Below the pieces are notes generated by a model that was not told where the DNA came from, made no database searches, and was given only the letters and a program-made list of their open reading frames with translations. From positions 984,147 to 1,048,146 of the forward strand of contig NZ_CP011070.1 of assembly GCF_000956175.1 (NCBI RefSeq): 64,000 nt of DNA, written 5' to 3'. The position numbers and the translations under genes are program-made. Positions 25,807 to 35,129 of the stretch are shown in pieces (position 1 is the stretch's first letter; every line of letters begins with the position of its first letter). This DNA is from Nitrosopumilus adriaticus. GTDB taxonomy: Archaea; Thermoproteota; Nitrososphaeria; Nitrososphaerales; Nitrosopumilaceae.

Positions 25807-28544
25807 TTGATGAATAAAGTAATTATTTTTAGCATAATTTTTTCAGTTTTACTATCTGTAAATTATGTCGATAGTGCTCTTGCTGAAGAATCAGAAACAA
25901 TCGAAGTAGAAATAAAATATACCAATGGAGACAGAGCAGATTTTAATGGAATGAAATTAATAGTTTATCAAGACTTTAACAAAGAACCTCTTTTAGAAAA
26001 AAATATGAGTAGCAATCCAGATGTCATCACGGTTCCAGAAAATCACAGATATAAAATTGAAGTTTATACAAATGGAATATTCGGAGATGTCGAATACATA
26101 CAACTTGGAAATACTTCTAAAAAAGTCGTAATATCGATTCCAATATCTGGTGGAATTCAATTTGAAGTATTTTATAAAAACGGGGAAACTCCAATTGAGG
26201 GGGCCACATTAATTCTGAAATCGCCAGATAATTCAGAATTAGCAAGAGATGTCACAAATGATCTAGGTGAAACAACAAGATATTGGATTCAATCAACTAC
26301 CAAAGAGGGAGATTATTACATTGCAGATGTGTACTTGGATGAGATATTCCTCACATCTTATTTTCCAATTAAAGTCCAATCAGGGCTTGCAGTTGATCAA
26401 AAAATAGTCACCAATATTTCAGAAATAGTCGAAGATTTAATCACCATTAATCTCTTTGATGGTTCTAAAAAAATTACCTCGAAAGATGGGGATTACCAAG
26501 TAGTGTTATTAGATAAAAATCAAAATCAAGTAGCTTCATCCAATCTAAGTTTTAGAGGAGATGCACAGTTTTCAAACCTAAAAACGGGAGCCTACACAGT
26601 TAAAATAAATTCAGACAAAAAAATAGATGACAAATTATGGCCACAAAACAATATCCAAATAATTGGAGATTCAAATAAGTTTAGTATTTTTAAAAATTCG
26701 GAGCAAGTTTTAAAGAAAGAAAAACCATTCTACTCATGCAACTGTATATCTTTTAGACTAGATGATGTTCAAGACTATTGGTTAGCAGACGCTCAAATAG
26801 AAATAATTAATTTGTTTGCAGAAAAAAAAATACCATTATCAGTTGGAGTGATAGGGAATTTAATTGGAGGAGATGAAAGAATTGTTTCAGTATTAAAAGA
26901 AAATTTGGCTAATAACAACATAGAGATTGTAAATCATAGTTGGAATAATGATGCACTAACAAATTTTGATGAAAAGATTCAAGAGGATAATATAGTAATG
27001 ACGAATAATAAAATATTCGAAGTGTTCGGAGTCACCCCAAAAGCTTTCATTCCTCCTCAAAACCTCTATAATGAAAACACCGTAAACATTCTAAAAAGAA
27101 ACGGGTTTACACACATAAATTCACATATTGATCGAGATGCCAAAACACAAAATATAGATGACATTTTTTTAATGTTCCAGCAATTACAGAAACTGGCGTT
27201 TTGTTAGATGATGTAAATTGGAAATTACAAGAAAAAGATCACATCAAAGAAGAAATAATTCAAAACATCGACGATAAAGGATATGCCATAATCATGATGC
27301 ACCCACAAGAATTTTCTCTAAATGAAGCAGGGGAATATAGCAGTCCCAATCAAAAATCACTCACAGAATTAAGATTACTGTTAGACGAAGTATCTCAATT
27401 AGACGCTAAACTAGTAAAAATAACAGAAGTAATTCCAAAAACTGCCAAAATTAATCAAAACCAAACATCGGAACAAATAGGAAATACAGAGATAGAAATT
27501 GATGAAGATCCAACAGAAAAAATACCTGTAGAAGAAAAAATTGACTCATGCAAGTGTATCGCATTTAGATTGGATGATGTTCAAGATTATTGGCTGAACA
27601 ATGTTCAAATTAGCATCATGGAGACATTTATTGAAAATAAAACTCCGTTGACAATTGGAATTATTGCAAACGCTTTTGGTAATGATCAAAAAATTACAGA
27701 GTATATTGTGAATTCTACTAAAAATAATGAAGGGTATTTAGAAATAGCAAGCAGGGGAATTGGATTAAATCCATTTACAAATTATGATAAAATAGAACAA
27801 AGTGAAAATCTTAAAGAATCCCTTGATAGGATTGAATCAATTTTAGATATCAGACCACATGTATTCCTACCACCTAACAACAAATTCAATGAAGATACAT
27901 TCGACATATTAAAAGAAAATAACATTACACACATCAGTTCTAGTTTAACTAATGGAGATGAACCTCCATTCGAATTTAAAAATCAAGAATTCTACAGGTT
28001 TCCACAGATAACATCAACTGGGAAATATAATCCAACATCAAATACTTTTGAAAGAATTTCAAACGATATTATTATTGCCGAGTCCGAACAAGGTATTAGT
28101 AATTATGGATTTGCAGTGATTTCTATTCACCCACAAGAATTTTCAACGATAACAAATTCAACATATGCAAATTCAGTTAACCAAGAACAAATTATTGATT
28201 TAGAAAAATTAATCAAAGAATTCAAAGATAATGGCTACAAAATAGTGACTATTGGAAAAATAAATTCAAATCTAATAATCCTAGTACCAGAATGGATAAA
28301 AAATAATGCAGGCTGGTGGGCAGAAGGCACAATAGATGATAGCACATTTGTTCAAGGGATAGAATATTTAGTTAAAAACGGAATTATCAAAGTTTCAGAA
28401 AAATCTCAAACACAAACAGACTCTAAAACAGTTCCTGAATGGATAAAAAATAATGCAGGCTGGTGGGCAGAAGGCACAATAGATGATAGCACATTTGTTC
28501 AAGGGATAGAATATTTAGTTAAAAACGGAATTATTACATATTAA
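25807..28544 (+). pseudogene. Secreted polysaccharide-deacetylase-like protein, frameshifted (probable sequence error)
   Basis: Two frames, 25807-27207 and 27201-28544, join into one protein of about 912 residues if one T is added to the T7 run at 27164-27170: the shifted frame then reads FNVPAITETGVLLDDVN straight through. Domains: a signal peptide (1-25), beta-sandwich-like repeats (about 30-290), a first NodB-like domain (CNCISFRLDDVQDYW, NHSWNND, PPQNLYN, MMHPQEF), a second (CKCIAFRLDDVQDYW, SIHPQEF), and two C-terminal 49-residue PEWIKNNAGWW repeats. The second domain lacks the motif-2 His, so it is probably inactive; the first keeps only one of the His pair. With the glycosyltransferase next door it probably trims an envelope polysaccharide. 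Confidence 0.8.
28290..28534 (+). repeat. Perfect 98-bp direct repeat at the 3' end of the deacetylase gene
   Basis: 28290-28387 and 28437-28534 are identical base for base, 147 bp (49 codons) apart. They encode the two copies of the thaumarchaeal PEWIKNNAGWW domain. The lack of silent differences points to recent duplication or gene conversion. Confidence 0.9.
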
Positions 28545-29487
28545 CAACTTTGTAGATTTTACTTGTTTTCCATTTGCATTTCTCAAGTGGAAATTTATTA
28601 TCACACTTTAAGCAAACATATTCCATAGATAGATCTGCATGAAATTCATTACAATCATTGCAGATGTAATGGTTTTGCATTACTCTGTGATCAACTCCCA
28701 ATGCTTTAATTTCCTTTTTACAATTAGGACACAGATCTTTTTCGTATGAATTTTCATCAGAAATATTTCCACAGTCATAATGTTCAATTAATTTTCCTAA
28801 TTTGAAATTTGAACTTTTACAAGAAGGACAAAAAAATCTTTGTTCAGTGTCAGTAGAATTACAACTGTTACACGTAATCTCTTTTATTTCATCTATAGTA
28901 ATTATTTTTCCATCATTTTCTAACTTTTCAAGATGTTTTTGTACAGTAGAATCATTTTTGTCAACCATGTCTTCAATTTTACTTACACTTGCTTGTTTTA
29001 CCATGATTAAGGCGCGTTCAATTTTCTCTTCAATGGATAAAGAAGCATCATTATTAGGTTTAGAATCAGTCAAAGTCTCAGAATCATTTGTGAAGAAGGA
29101 GTTTTCTTTTTCAATTGTAACGAGAACAGATTTTAAATTTTCAAATCTAATTGGTTTTTCAATATAATGACAAACACCAAGACGAATTAGATCTTTGATT
29201 CCTTCGTCACTTTTTTCAGTAGCTGTCTCTAAAATTACTCTAATGTCTGGTTGCTTTTCCAAAATTTGAGTCAACAATGAATGTGCATCCATATCAGGTA
29301 GCATATAATCAAGTAATACTATAGGAGCTTGCTTTTGAGAAATCAAATCACTTATGGTAGCCATGGCAACAGCGCCAGTATCACACGTATGGATCTGATG
29401 ATAACCTAATTTTTCAAGATAATTTTTTAAAAGAAAGCCAATGGCAGGACTGTCTTCTACAATAACTATATGATTTTTTGGCGGCAT
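28534..29487 (-). CDS. Response regulator with wHTH-like and Zn-binding (TackOD1-type) output
   Basis: A 317-residue protein. Receiver: HIVIVEDSPAI, phospho-acceptor Asp in PIVLLDYMLPDM, then LETATEK and IEKP. Residues about 150-205 look like a winged helix (EKIERALIMVKQASVSKIEDM). The C-terminal third has five Cys pairs (CNSC, CPSC, CPNC, CNDC, CLKC) and the string HYDCGN followed by GVDHRVMQ, matching the thaumarchaeal output domain TackOD1. It overlaps the end of the deacetylase gene by 11 bp on the other strand. Confidence 0.85.
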   Translation of the reverse strand: MPPKNHIVIVEDSPAIGFLLKNYLEKLGYHQIHTCDTGAVAMATISDLISQKQAPIVLLDYMLPDMDAHSLLTQILEKQPDIRVILETATEKSDEGIKDLIRLGVCHYIEKPIRFENLKSVLVTIEKENSFFTNDSETLTDSKPNNDASLSIEEKIERALIMVKQASVSKIEDMVDKNDSTVQKHLEKLENDGKIITIDEIKEITCNSCNSTDTEQRFFCPSCKSSNFKLGKLIEHYDCGNISDENSYEKDLCPNCKKEIKALGVDHRVMQNHYICNDCNEFHADLSMEYVCLKCDNKFPLEKCKWKTSKIYKVVNM

Positions 29488-29557
29488 AATGATTTCCGAT
29501 TAGTAATAATGATAATAATTGTTTATAAAATAATGATCCTTTAGATTCGACATAGTA

Positions 29558-30277
29558 ATGAAAAATTATGCAATTTTACCAATATTACTAATTTTGTCAA
29601 TCGCCATGATTTCAATAGATAATGTCTATGGACAGGTAGATCTCTTAAGCGATATCTTGTTTTTACAGACAGGAGAAATCAGCACTGCAGAAAGTCAATT
29701 CCAGATAAGCAGTGATGTGGAGATTAGAGAGTTTTTTGGTGGGAATATAGTTAGGATATCGGGTCTGACGATTGAAGGATTTCCATATATCACATACTCA
29801 AGAATAATCGATGAAAAAACAGACACAAAAGGAATTATTTTCATTAATGGTAAATTTGTGAGTCTAAGTTTCATAGAAAAAACTATTGAAACTCAAAACA
29901 CTGTTGAAAAACAAGATGATCTTGCAATTTTGGTTCAATACACTCAAAGGGTTTATTCAGAAAAATTTGTAAAGTTAGATATCAAAATTTTTGACAAAAA
30001 ACAAAACAAGCTAAATGATTTTTATCAGAATTATGGACATATTCAAAATATAAACATCGGAGTAACCATAGTAAATGAAGACAATCAAGAAATTTTCTCC
30101 TCCAGTGGAATTACAAATGAAAATGGTCTTTTCCAGACAGAATATTTTATTCCAGAGAATTCTAAAAGAGAGACACTAACAGTAACTATTACTGCAGAAA
30201 GTGAAAATTCAAAATCATCCAAATTATTACAAGTATTTAGTTTAGGAGAACCATCCGATGACGGAAAATCATCATAA
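29558..30277 (+). CDS. Secreted protein with a C-terminal Ig-like domain
   Basis: A 239-residue protein with a signal peptide (hydrophobic residues 3-24, ending VYGQ). Residues 35-110 form a beta-rich domain, and 125-230 read like a bacterial-Ig-like strand pattern (GVTIVNEDNQEIFSSSGITN, then LTVTITAESEN). No catalytic motif. It may be an extracellular adhesion or structural protein. Lies divergently from the response regulator by 70 bp. Confidence 0.6.
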   Translation: MKNYAILPILLILSIAMISIDNVYGQVDLLSDILFLQTGEISTAESQFQISSDVEIREFFGGNIVRISGLTIEGFPYITYSRIIDEKTDTKGIIFINGKFVSLSFIEKTIETQNTVEKQDDLAILVQYTQRVYSEKFVKLDIKIFDKKQNKLNDFYQNYGHIQNINIGVTIVNEDNQEIFSSSGITNENGLFQTEYFIPENSKRETLTVTITAESENSKSSKLLQVFSLGEPSDDGKSS

Positions 30278-30324
30278 TCAAGATATCACAAAAGACTAAA
30301 TGTGTCAGAAATTTTATTTTTTTA

Positions 30325-31035
30325 TTGATACACGGTCCATCACTTGGAATAGGGGCAATAATTGCATCAGTAGTAATTATTGTAGTATTTTTAGGATTTC
30401 AAGGAATTACTAATCAGTCAGAATTAACATTAGAACCAACCCCTCAAATTCAAGAATCAGGACCGGCAAAAATTACAATGAATACATTTTTGTCAAATGG
30501 CTCACCAATTCTTGGTGATGTAAATGCTCCAGTAACACTAGTGGAATTTGGAGATTATCAGTGTCATTTCTGTAATGTGTTTTTTCATACAACAGAAGGC
30601 AGTATATTAGAAAATTATGTTGATACAGGTAAAGTTCGAATGATTTTCAAAGATTACAACATCATTGGCCCAGATTCAGTTGCAGCATCTCATGGTGCTC
30701 ATTGTGCAAATGATCAAAACTTGTTTTGGGAATATCATGATATTTTGTATTCAAACTGGACAGGGGAGAATAACGGATGGGCATCATCAGATAATCTTGT
30801 AAAGTTTGCACAAGAAATTGGGTTAGACATGAATGAGTGGTCTGAATGCATGAATGATCAAAAACATTCACAAGTAATTCTTGCAAGTAATGAAGATGCA
30901 AGACATCTTGAATTAACAGGAACTCCAGCATTCTTTGTAATTGGTCCTGATGGAAAAACCACGCGTATTTTTGGAGCTCAGCCTTTTGAAGTTTTTGAAA
31001 ATATTTTTGAAATAGAACTAGAAAAATCAAAATAG
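30325..31035 (+). CDS. Membrane-anchored DsbA-like thioredoxin-fold protein
   Basis: A 236-residue extracytoplasmic oxidoreductase. One N-terminal helix (residues 8-25) anchors it; the DsbA-type fold follows with the active pair Cys-His-Phe-Cys in FGDYQCHFCNVF, the usual DsbA/DsbG-type site, and TGTPAFFVIGPDG with the cis-Pro loop. It forms or isomerises disulphides in exported proteins. Start is TTG at 30325. The CcdA/DipZ pair at 39572-41417 could supply electrons. Confidence 0.85.
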   Translation: MIHGPSLGIGAIIASVVIIVVFLGFQGITNQSELTLEPTPQIQESGPAKITMNTFLSNGSPILGDVNAPVTLVEFGDYQCHFCNVFFHTTEGSILENYVDTGKVRMIFKDYNIIGPDSVAASHGAHCANDQNLFWEYHDILYSNWTGENNGWASSDNLVKFAQEIGLDMNEWSECMNDQKHSQVILASNEDARHLELTGTPAFFVIGPDGKTTRIFGAQPFEVFENIFEIELEKSK

Positions 31036-31139
31036 CGATCAAATATTTAATAAATATTTCATAAAATTAGGAAAATTTCGTTCCTAGTTAGTTAGAATTT
31101 ACACAATAACCTTATTAATGAAATATCGGAGCGAAGCTT

Positions 31140-32534
31140 ATGGCAGCTGGTATTGACGATATTGCAATATACATACCAAGATTGTATATTGATGCAGCTG
31201 ATTTTGCAAAAGCTAGAGGTCTAGACCCAGTAAAATTGCAAAAAGGTCTAGGGGTATCTCAAATGGCAATTGTTGATGCAAATCAAGACCCTGCATGCTT
31301 GGCAGCAAATGCATGTTTAAGAATAATGCAAAAAAATAAACTCTCTCCTGAAGATATTGGCAGATTGTATGTTTCAACAGAATCTGCATTTGACGAATCA
31401 AAAGCAATGAACTCATATGTTATCGGAATGCTTGAGCAAGTTTATGGTCAAGGTGCTTTTGAGCACTGTGGCGGAGTTGAAACAAAATTTGCATGTGTTA
31501 GTGGCTCATATGCGCTTTATGACAATACAAATTGGATTAGAGCCGGAGAAGCTGAAGGAAAGCATGCACTAGTAGTAGTCTCAGATATTGCAAAATATGA
31601 CATGGGTTCTAGTGGAGAAATGACTCAGGGTGCAGGATCAGTAGTGATGCTGCTTAATGACAAACCACGTTTATTAGCATTTGATCCTAAAGTTACTGCA
31701 ACATCGATTAAAGATGAATATGATTTTTACAGACCATTTGGAAAAGAAACACCGATTGTACATGGACAATATTCTAATTTACTATACATGATTCAAGTCA
31801 GAAAAGCATTAGAAGCATACAAGAAAAAAGTAATCTCAACAGGATTAATCAAAATAGAACCCGGCGAAACAATTTTAGATCATATGGATTACATCCACAT
31901 GCATTTGCCATATAGTAACATGGGAAAGAAAGCATTAGCATATTTGGTTAGACATGAATGGCGTCAACTACCAAGATGGAAGAGAATCCTACAAGAGATA
32001 GGAGTAGAGGAGCCAAGACCCAAAGATCCACGCGGTACGATTGAATCAGTTTTAGCTGATGAAGAGTTTATGGCAAAAGATCATGAATTTACAAAACTCT
32101 TTACAAAAACTCAAGAGTATCAAGAAGTGTATGAATCAAAACTGTCAAGCTCATTAATCGCATCAAGTATGATTGGAAATTTGTATACTGCCTCATTGTA
32201 TTTAGGATTTAGGAGTAGTTTAGAATATGAATTCCAAAAAGGAATTGATTTAGAATCAAAAAGAGTAGGATTTGGATCTTATGGAAGTGGAAGTAGTGCA
32301 ATGGTATTCAGCGGAGTTATTCAACCAGAATACAAAGAGATTGTAAAAGACATGAATTTAGAAGCAGAGATTGGAGATAGAAAGAAATTGACATGGGAGG
32401 AATACGAAGAACTACATGAAAACAAACTACTTCCTGAAGAATCAATGGTTCATTCAAAAAAAGAGTTTGTACTAGTTAATGTGAATACAGATAAAGAATC
32501 CAGAGGCGAAAGACGCTACATCTTTAATGAATAA
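31140..32534 (+). CDS. Hydroxymethylglutaryl-CoA synthase
   Basis: Joins acetyl-CoA and acetoacetyl-CoA to HMG-CoA, the first committed step to archaeal isoprenoid lipids. Catalytic Glu81 is in STESAFDESKA, Cys119 in KFACVSGSYAL, and the His is in HMHLPYSNMGKKA. 464 aa matches the longer archaeal/eukaryotic type. CTTATTAATG at 31111-31120 puts a TATA box about 26 bp before ATG 31140, giving a leaderless message. Unlike many archaea, no thiolase/DUF35 pair lies next to it (that pair is at 13372). Confidence 0.93.
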   Translation: MAAGIDDIAIYIPRLYIDAADFAKARGLDPVKLQKGLGVSQMAIVDANQDPACLAANACLRIMQKNKLSPEDIGRLYVSTESAFDESKAMNSYVIGMLEQVYGQGAFEHCGGVETKFACVSGSYALYDNTNWIRAGEAEGKHALVVVSDIAKYDMGSSGEMTQGAGSVVMLLNDKPRLLAFDPKVTATSIKDEYDFYRPFGKETPIVHGQYSNLLYMIQVRKALEAYKKKVISTGLIKIEPGETILDHMDYIHMHLPYSNMGKKALAYLVRHEWRQLPRWKRILQEIGVEEPRPKDPRGTIESVLADEEFMAKDHEFTKLFTKTQEYQEVYESKLSSSLIASSMIGNLYTASLYLGFRSSLEYEFQKGIDLESKRVGFGSYGSGSSAMVFSGVIQPEYKEIVKDMNLEAEIGDRKKLTWEEYEELHENKLLPEESMVHSKKEFVLVNVNTDKESRGERRYIFNE

Positions 32535-32628
32535 ATTTTCTAAAAATAATTTCAAATTTCTCAAAACAGGTTTTAAAAACACACCATAATGATGAAAAAT
32601 AGAGTTTTCACCGAATTAAAAAAACAGT

Positions 32629-32721
32629 CTATTTGATTACGGGTTTTTTGATTCCCCATTTTTGTTCAAATTCCTCTTTAGTAATAGGAATTTTGGATTT
32701 GCATTTTAGACACCTACGCAT
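32629..32721 (-). CDS. Zinc-knuckle miniprotein or remnant of a longer gene
   Basis: ATG 32721 to TAG 32629-32631 encodes 30 residues starting RRCLKCKSK, with one C-x2-C. The frame continues upstream through TGA at 32744-32746 to another ATG at 32778 (MNCHQKSEAHV, then RFSKHTKM), whose residues also look zinc-like (C-H...H). This may be a 49-residue gene broken by a nonsense change, or just a 30-residue protein. Confidence 0.35.
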   Translation of the reverse strand: MRRCLKCKSKIPITKEEFEQKWGIKKPVIK

Positions 32722-32813
32722 CTTAGTATGCTTGGAAAATCTTCAAACATGTGCTTCACTTTTTTGATGACAGTTCATGGTAACCTAAATTTTGTATTGA
32801 CTTAAGCGTGTTG

Positions 32814-32960
32814 TTACTTGAATAATTCCAATTCTTGCAAAATTTTACTCATAGAATGCTTCCATCCCCTCATTGCATCAATATCATGGGGACGGTTTTC
32901 TTCCAATTCTTTTTTTTGTTTAAGAAGTTCCTGATGCCTCTTATCACCAATTCTATTCAA
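32814..32960 (-). CDS. Small helical protein (48 aa)
   Basis: TTG 32960 to TAA 32814-32816. Strongly amphipathic and charged (KRHQELLKQKKELEENR; MRGWKHSMSKILQELELF), like a two-helix hairpin. Not recognised. The codon pattern and clean helix periodicity favour a real gene. Confidence 0.5.
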   Translation of the reverse strand: MNRIGDKRHQELLKQKKELEENRPHDIDAMRGWKHSMSKILQELELFK

Positions 32961-33083
32961 TGTTCAAAACCTATCTAGGCGTTAAATTAAGCATGTGATG
33001 GGTAAAATAGATGTCAATCTCGATATTTCATTTGTTTTATTGTACAAACACTTGCTTATTATGACAAACGCCATAGGAAATTC

Positions 33084-33206
33084 ATGAATTCAACTGCATG
33101 GAAATGCTACAGATGTGATTTGACTTTCAAAGAAAAGCCAATTGCCGCAATTCATAATGATCTATCACAACACCCTATTGGAAAAATAGAATTAATTTCA
33201 GGGTAA
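33084..33206 (+). CDS. Zinc-finger miniprotein (40 aa)
   Basis: ATG 33084, TAA 33204-33206. C-x2-C in WKCYRCDLTF followed by AIHNDLSQH, a C2H2-type arrangement (Cys, Cys, His, His). Such one-finger proteins occur widely in archaea and may bind DNA or protein. Function unknown. Confidence 0.65.
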   Translation: MNSTAWKCYRCDLTFKEKPIAAIHNDLSQHPIGKIELISG

Positions 33207-33243
33207 ATCCAAATACAAGTGAATTTTTAAGAAATACAATACA

Positions 33244-33792
33244 ATGTCAGATGAATCAAACCCCATCAAGGATTACATATTTCATTATATAGAAAACTCA
33301 GAATCAATTCCAAATTTAATGTCTGAGAAAAAATTTGATTTGATAATTGATGATATCATAGATAATTGTTATGATAAAATAATTGAAATGGATGAAAAAG
33401 ATGAAGCAGTTGGAGTTTTGGCAACAGGGTTACTTCATTATTTATTAACAAATGCACTAATTGCAAGCCAAAGAAAGGTAAATCACAAAGAGATTGAGTT
33501 AGACATTGTAATTCCAGACATCAAAACATTAGAAAAAGATCAAAAAAAATCACTAGTAATTTGTATACCAAAATCTTCAGACCTCAAAGTAATTAATGAT
33601 AAAATAACAGAATTGGAAAAAATTCAACATGAAAAGGAAAACATTTGGGTGATATTATCAGAAAACATACCAGTCACAAAAAAATCATTTCTTTTGTCTA
33701 AAGAAAACAACTCTTTTAGGAAAATCATCTATGAAATTGCACAGTTTACCAATGTGAGCGGTACAAGTAAATTCAAAATACTACGGATATGA
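33244..33792 (+). CDS. Hypothetical soluble protein
   Basis: A 182-residue protein. N-terminal helices are acidic (IIDDIIDNCYDKIIEMDEKDE); the middle has DIVIPDIKTLEKDQKKSLVICIP and later IWVILSENIPVTKKSFLLSKE, an alternating strand-helix order like a small Rossmann-type domain. No diagnostic motif. It starts 37 bp after the zinc-finger gene. Confidence 0.6.
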   Translation: MSDESNPIKDYIFHYIENSESIPNLMSEKKFDLIIDDIIDNCYDKIIEMDEKDEAVGVLATGLLHYLLTNALIASQRKVNHKEIELDIVIPDIKTLEKDQKKSLVICIPKSSDLKVINDKITELEKIQHEKENIWVILSENIPVTKKSFLLSKENNSFRKIIYEIAQFTNVSGTSKFKILRI

Positions 33793-33848
33793 TTAACTAG
33801 AATTCAATATACAAAGACAGTATCTTCCCAGAAAATTTATTAGAATAT

Positions 33849-35129
33849 CTAATCCCGTGTTAGTTTATCAAACACACAACTAGCCGTAAGATCACCTGTG
33901 ACATTTACCATAGTTCTAATCATATCTAAAATTCTATCAACAGAAAGCAATAATAAAATTCCAACAGGTGGGATTCCAACTGTTATGAGTATCGTAGACA
34001 AAACAATTACACCAGCTCCTGGCACAGCAGGAGTTCCAATAGATGCCAAAAGCGAGGTTATTATTATAACCAATATAGATAGCATACTCAATTCAATAGC
34101 AAAAAGCTGTGCCAAAAAGAAGACAGCTATTACTTGATACAAGGCAGTACCATCCATATTCACAGTAGTTCCAAGTGGAATTACAAATTTTGAAACTCTT
34201 GTGTCTATCTTAAGATCCTCTTCAGCAGTCTTTAATGTCATAGGCATTGTTGCCATTGAGCTTGCTGTTGAAAAAGCTAAAGTTTGCGGATTACGAAATT
34301 TTGAGAATGTAGAAGATATAGGTCTCTTTGCAACAAACTTTAAGATCAATGCATATACCAACAACATAATACCAAGACCAAGAACAACTGTTCCCATATA
34401 TGCCCCTAATCCAACCATGGTTTCAATTCCAACCGTGGCAACCATACCAACTATCAACCCAAAAACTGCAAATGGTACAATCTTCATAGAAATTAGTAAA
34501 ATGTGCAATGTTATTTTTTGAATTGATTCCAATACATCCAGTAGAGGTTTGACAGATTCTTTTGGAAGGACTGCCATTGATAATCCTACAATGAGCGCCA
34601 TTATCAAAATGCTAAACATCTGCCCTTCAAGATATGAGGAAATTGGATTTTTTGGAATAATGTTGGACACTACATTTGGGATGTCATCTAACGAAAAACC
34701 TTCTGTAACTTTCAATTCATCATCGGAAAGGTCATGTGTTTCTTGTAACGCAGTAAGATCTAAAATACTTCCAGGCGCTATAATTGATGCAAGCGATACT
34801 GCTACAAGTATTGCAATTGTCGTAGTAATTACAAAATATGTGGCAATTCCCAATCCAAGAGTTTTTAGTTTATCTTTTGCTCCTAAATTAGTAATAGCCA
34901 CTACAATTGATGTGAAAATTAACGGAACGATAATCATCAAAATTATACTCAAAAATATGTTAGCAGGAATTTTGAGATAAGATGATAAAGAATCTAATGC
35001 GTCATCGTTTAGGCCAACACCAACATCCTCGCCTAAAATCAATCCAACTCCTAATCCAATGAGCAAAGAAAGTATTACTTGAATCCACAAATTTTTGAAA
35101 ATATAATTCTTAAATGACATTTTATTCAC
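33849..35129 (-). CDS. Dicarboxylate/amino acid:cation symporter
   Basis: DAACS family (GltP/DctA-like), 426 aa, eight to ten helices. The family motif NMDGTALYQ lies at the second half, with the hairpin STASSMATMPMTLK before it, and the end has DLTASCVFDK. It imports glutamate, aspartate or C4-dicarboxylates with Na+ or H+. Its start overlaps the stop of bioD (ATGA-type), so it is co-transcribed with it; the link to biotin synthesis is not obvious. The plus-strand ORFs across it are shadows. Confidence 0.9.
   Translation of the reverse strand: MNKMSFKNYIFKNLWIQVILSLLIGLGVGLILGEDVGVGLNDDALDSLSSYLKIPANIFLSIILMIIVPLIFTSIVVAITNLGAKDKLKTLGLGIATYFVITTTIAILVAVSLASIIAPGSILDLTALQETHDLSDDELKVTEGFSLDDIPNVVSNIIPKNPISSYLEGQMFSILIMALIVGLSMAVLPKESVKPLLDVLESIQKITLHILLISMKIVPFAVFGLIVGMVATVGIETMVGLGAYMGTVVLGLGIMLLVYALILKFVAKRPISSTFSKFRNPQTLAFSTASSMATMPMTLKTAEEDLKIDTRVSKFVIPLGTTVNMDGTALYQVIAVFFLAQLFAIELSMLSILVIIITSLLASIGTPAVPGAGVIVLSTILITVGIPPVGILLLLSVDRILDMIRTMVNVTGDLTASCVFDKLTRD

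Noticed and set aside
27201..28544. Second NodB ORF as an independent gene
   Set aside because: Its first 80 residues continue the first NodB domain, it has no signal peptide although it should act outside, and its ATG-like start lies inside the previous frame.
33898..34980. Plus-strand ORFs across the symporter
   Set aside because: Antisense shadows of hydrophobic codons; the symporter reads as a full family member.
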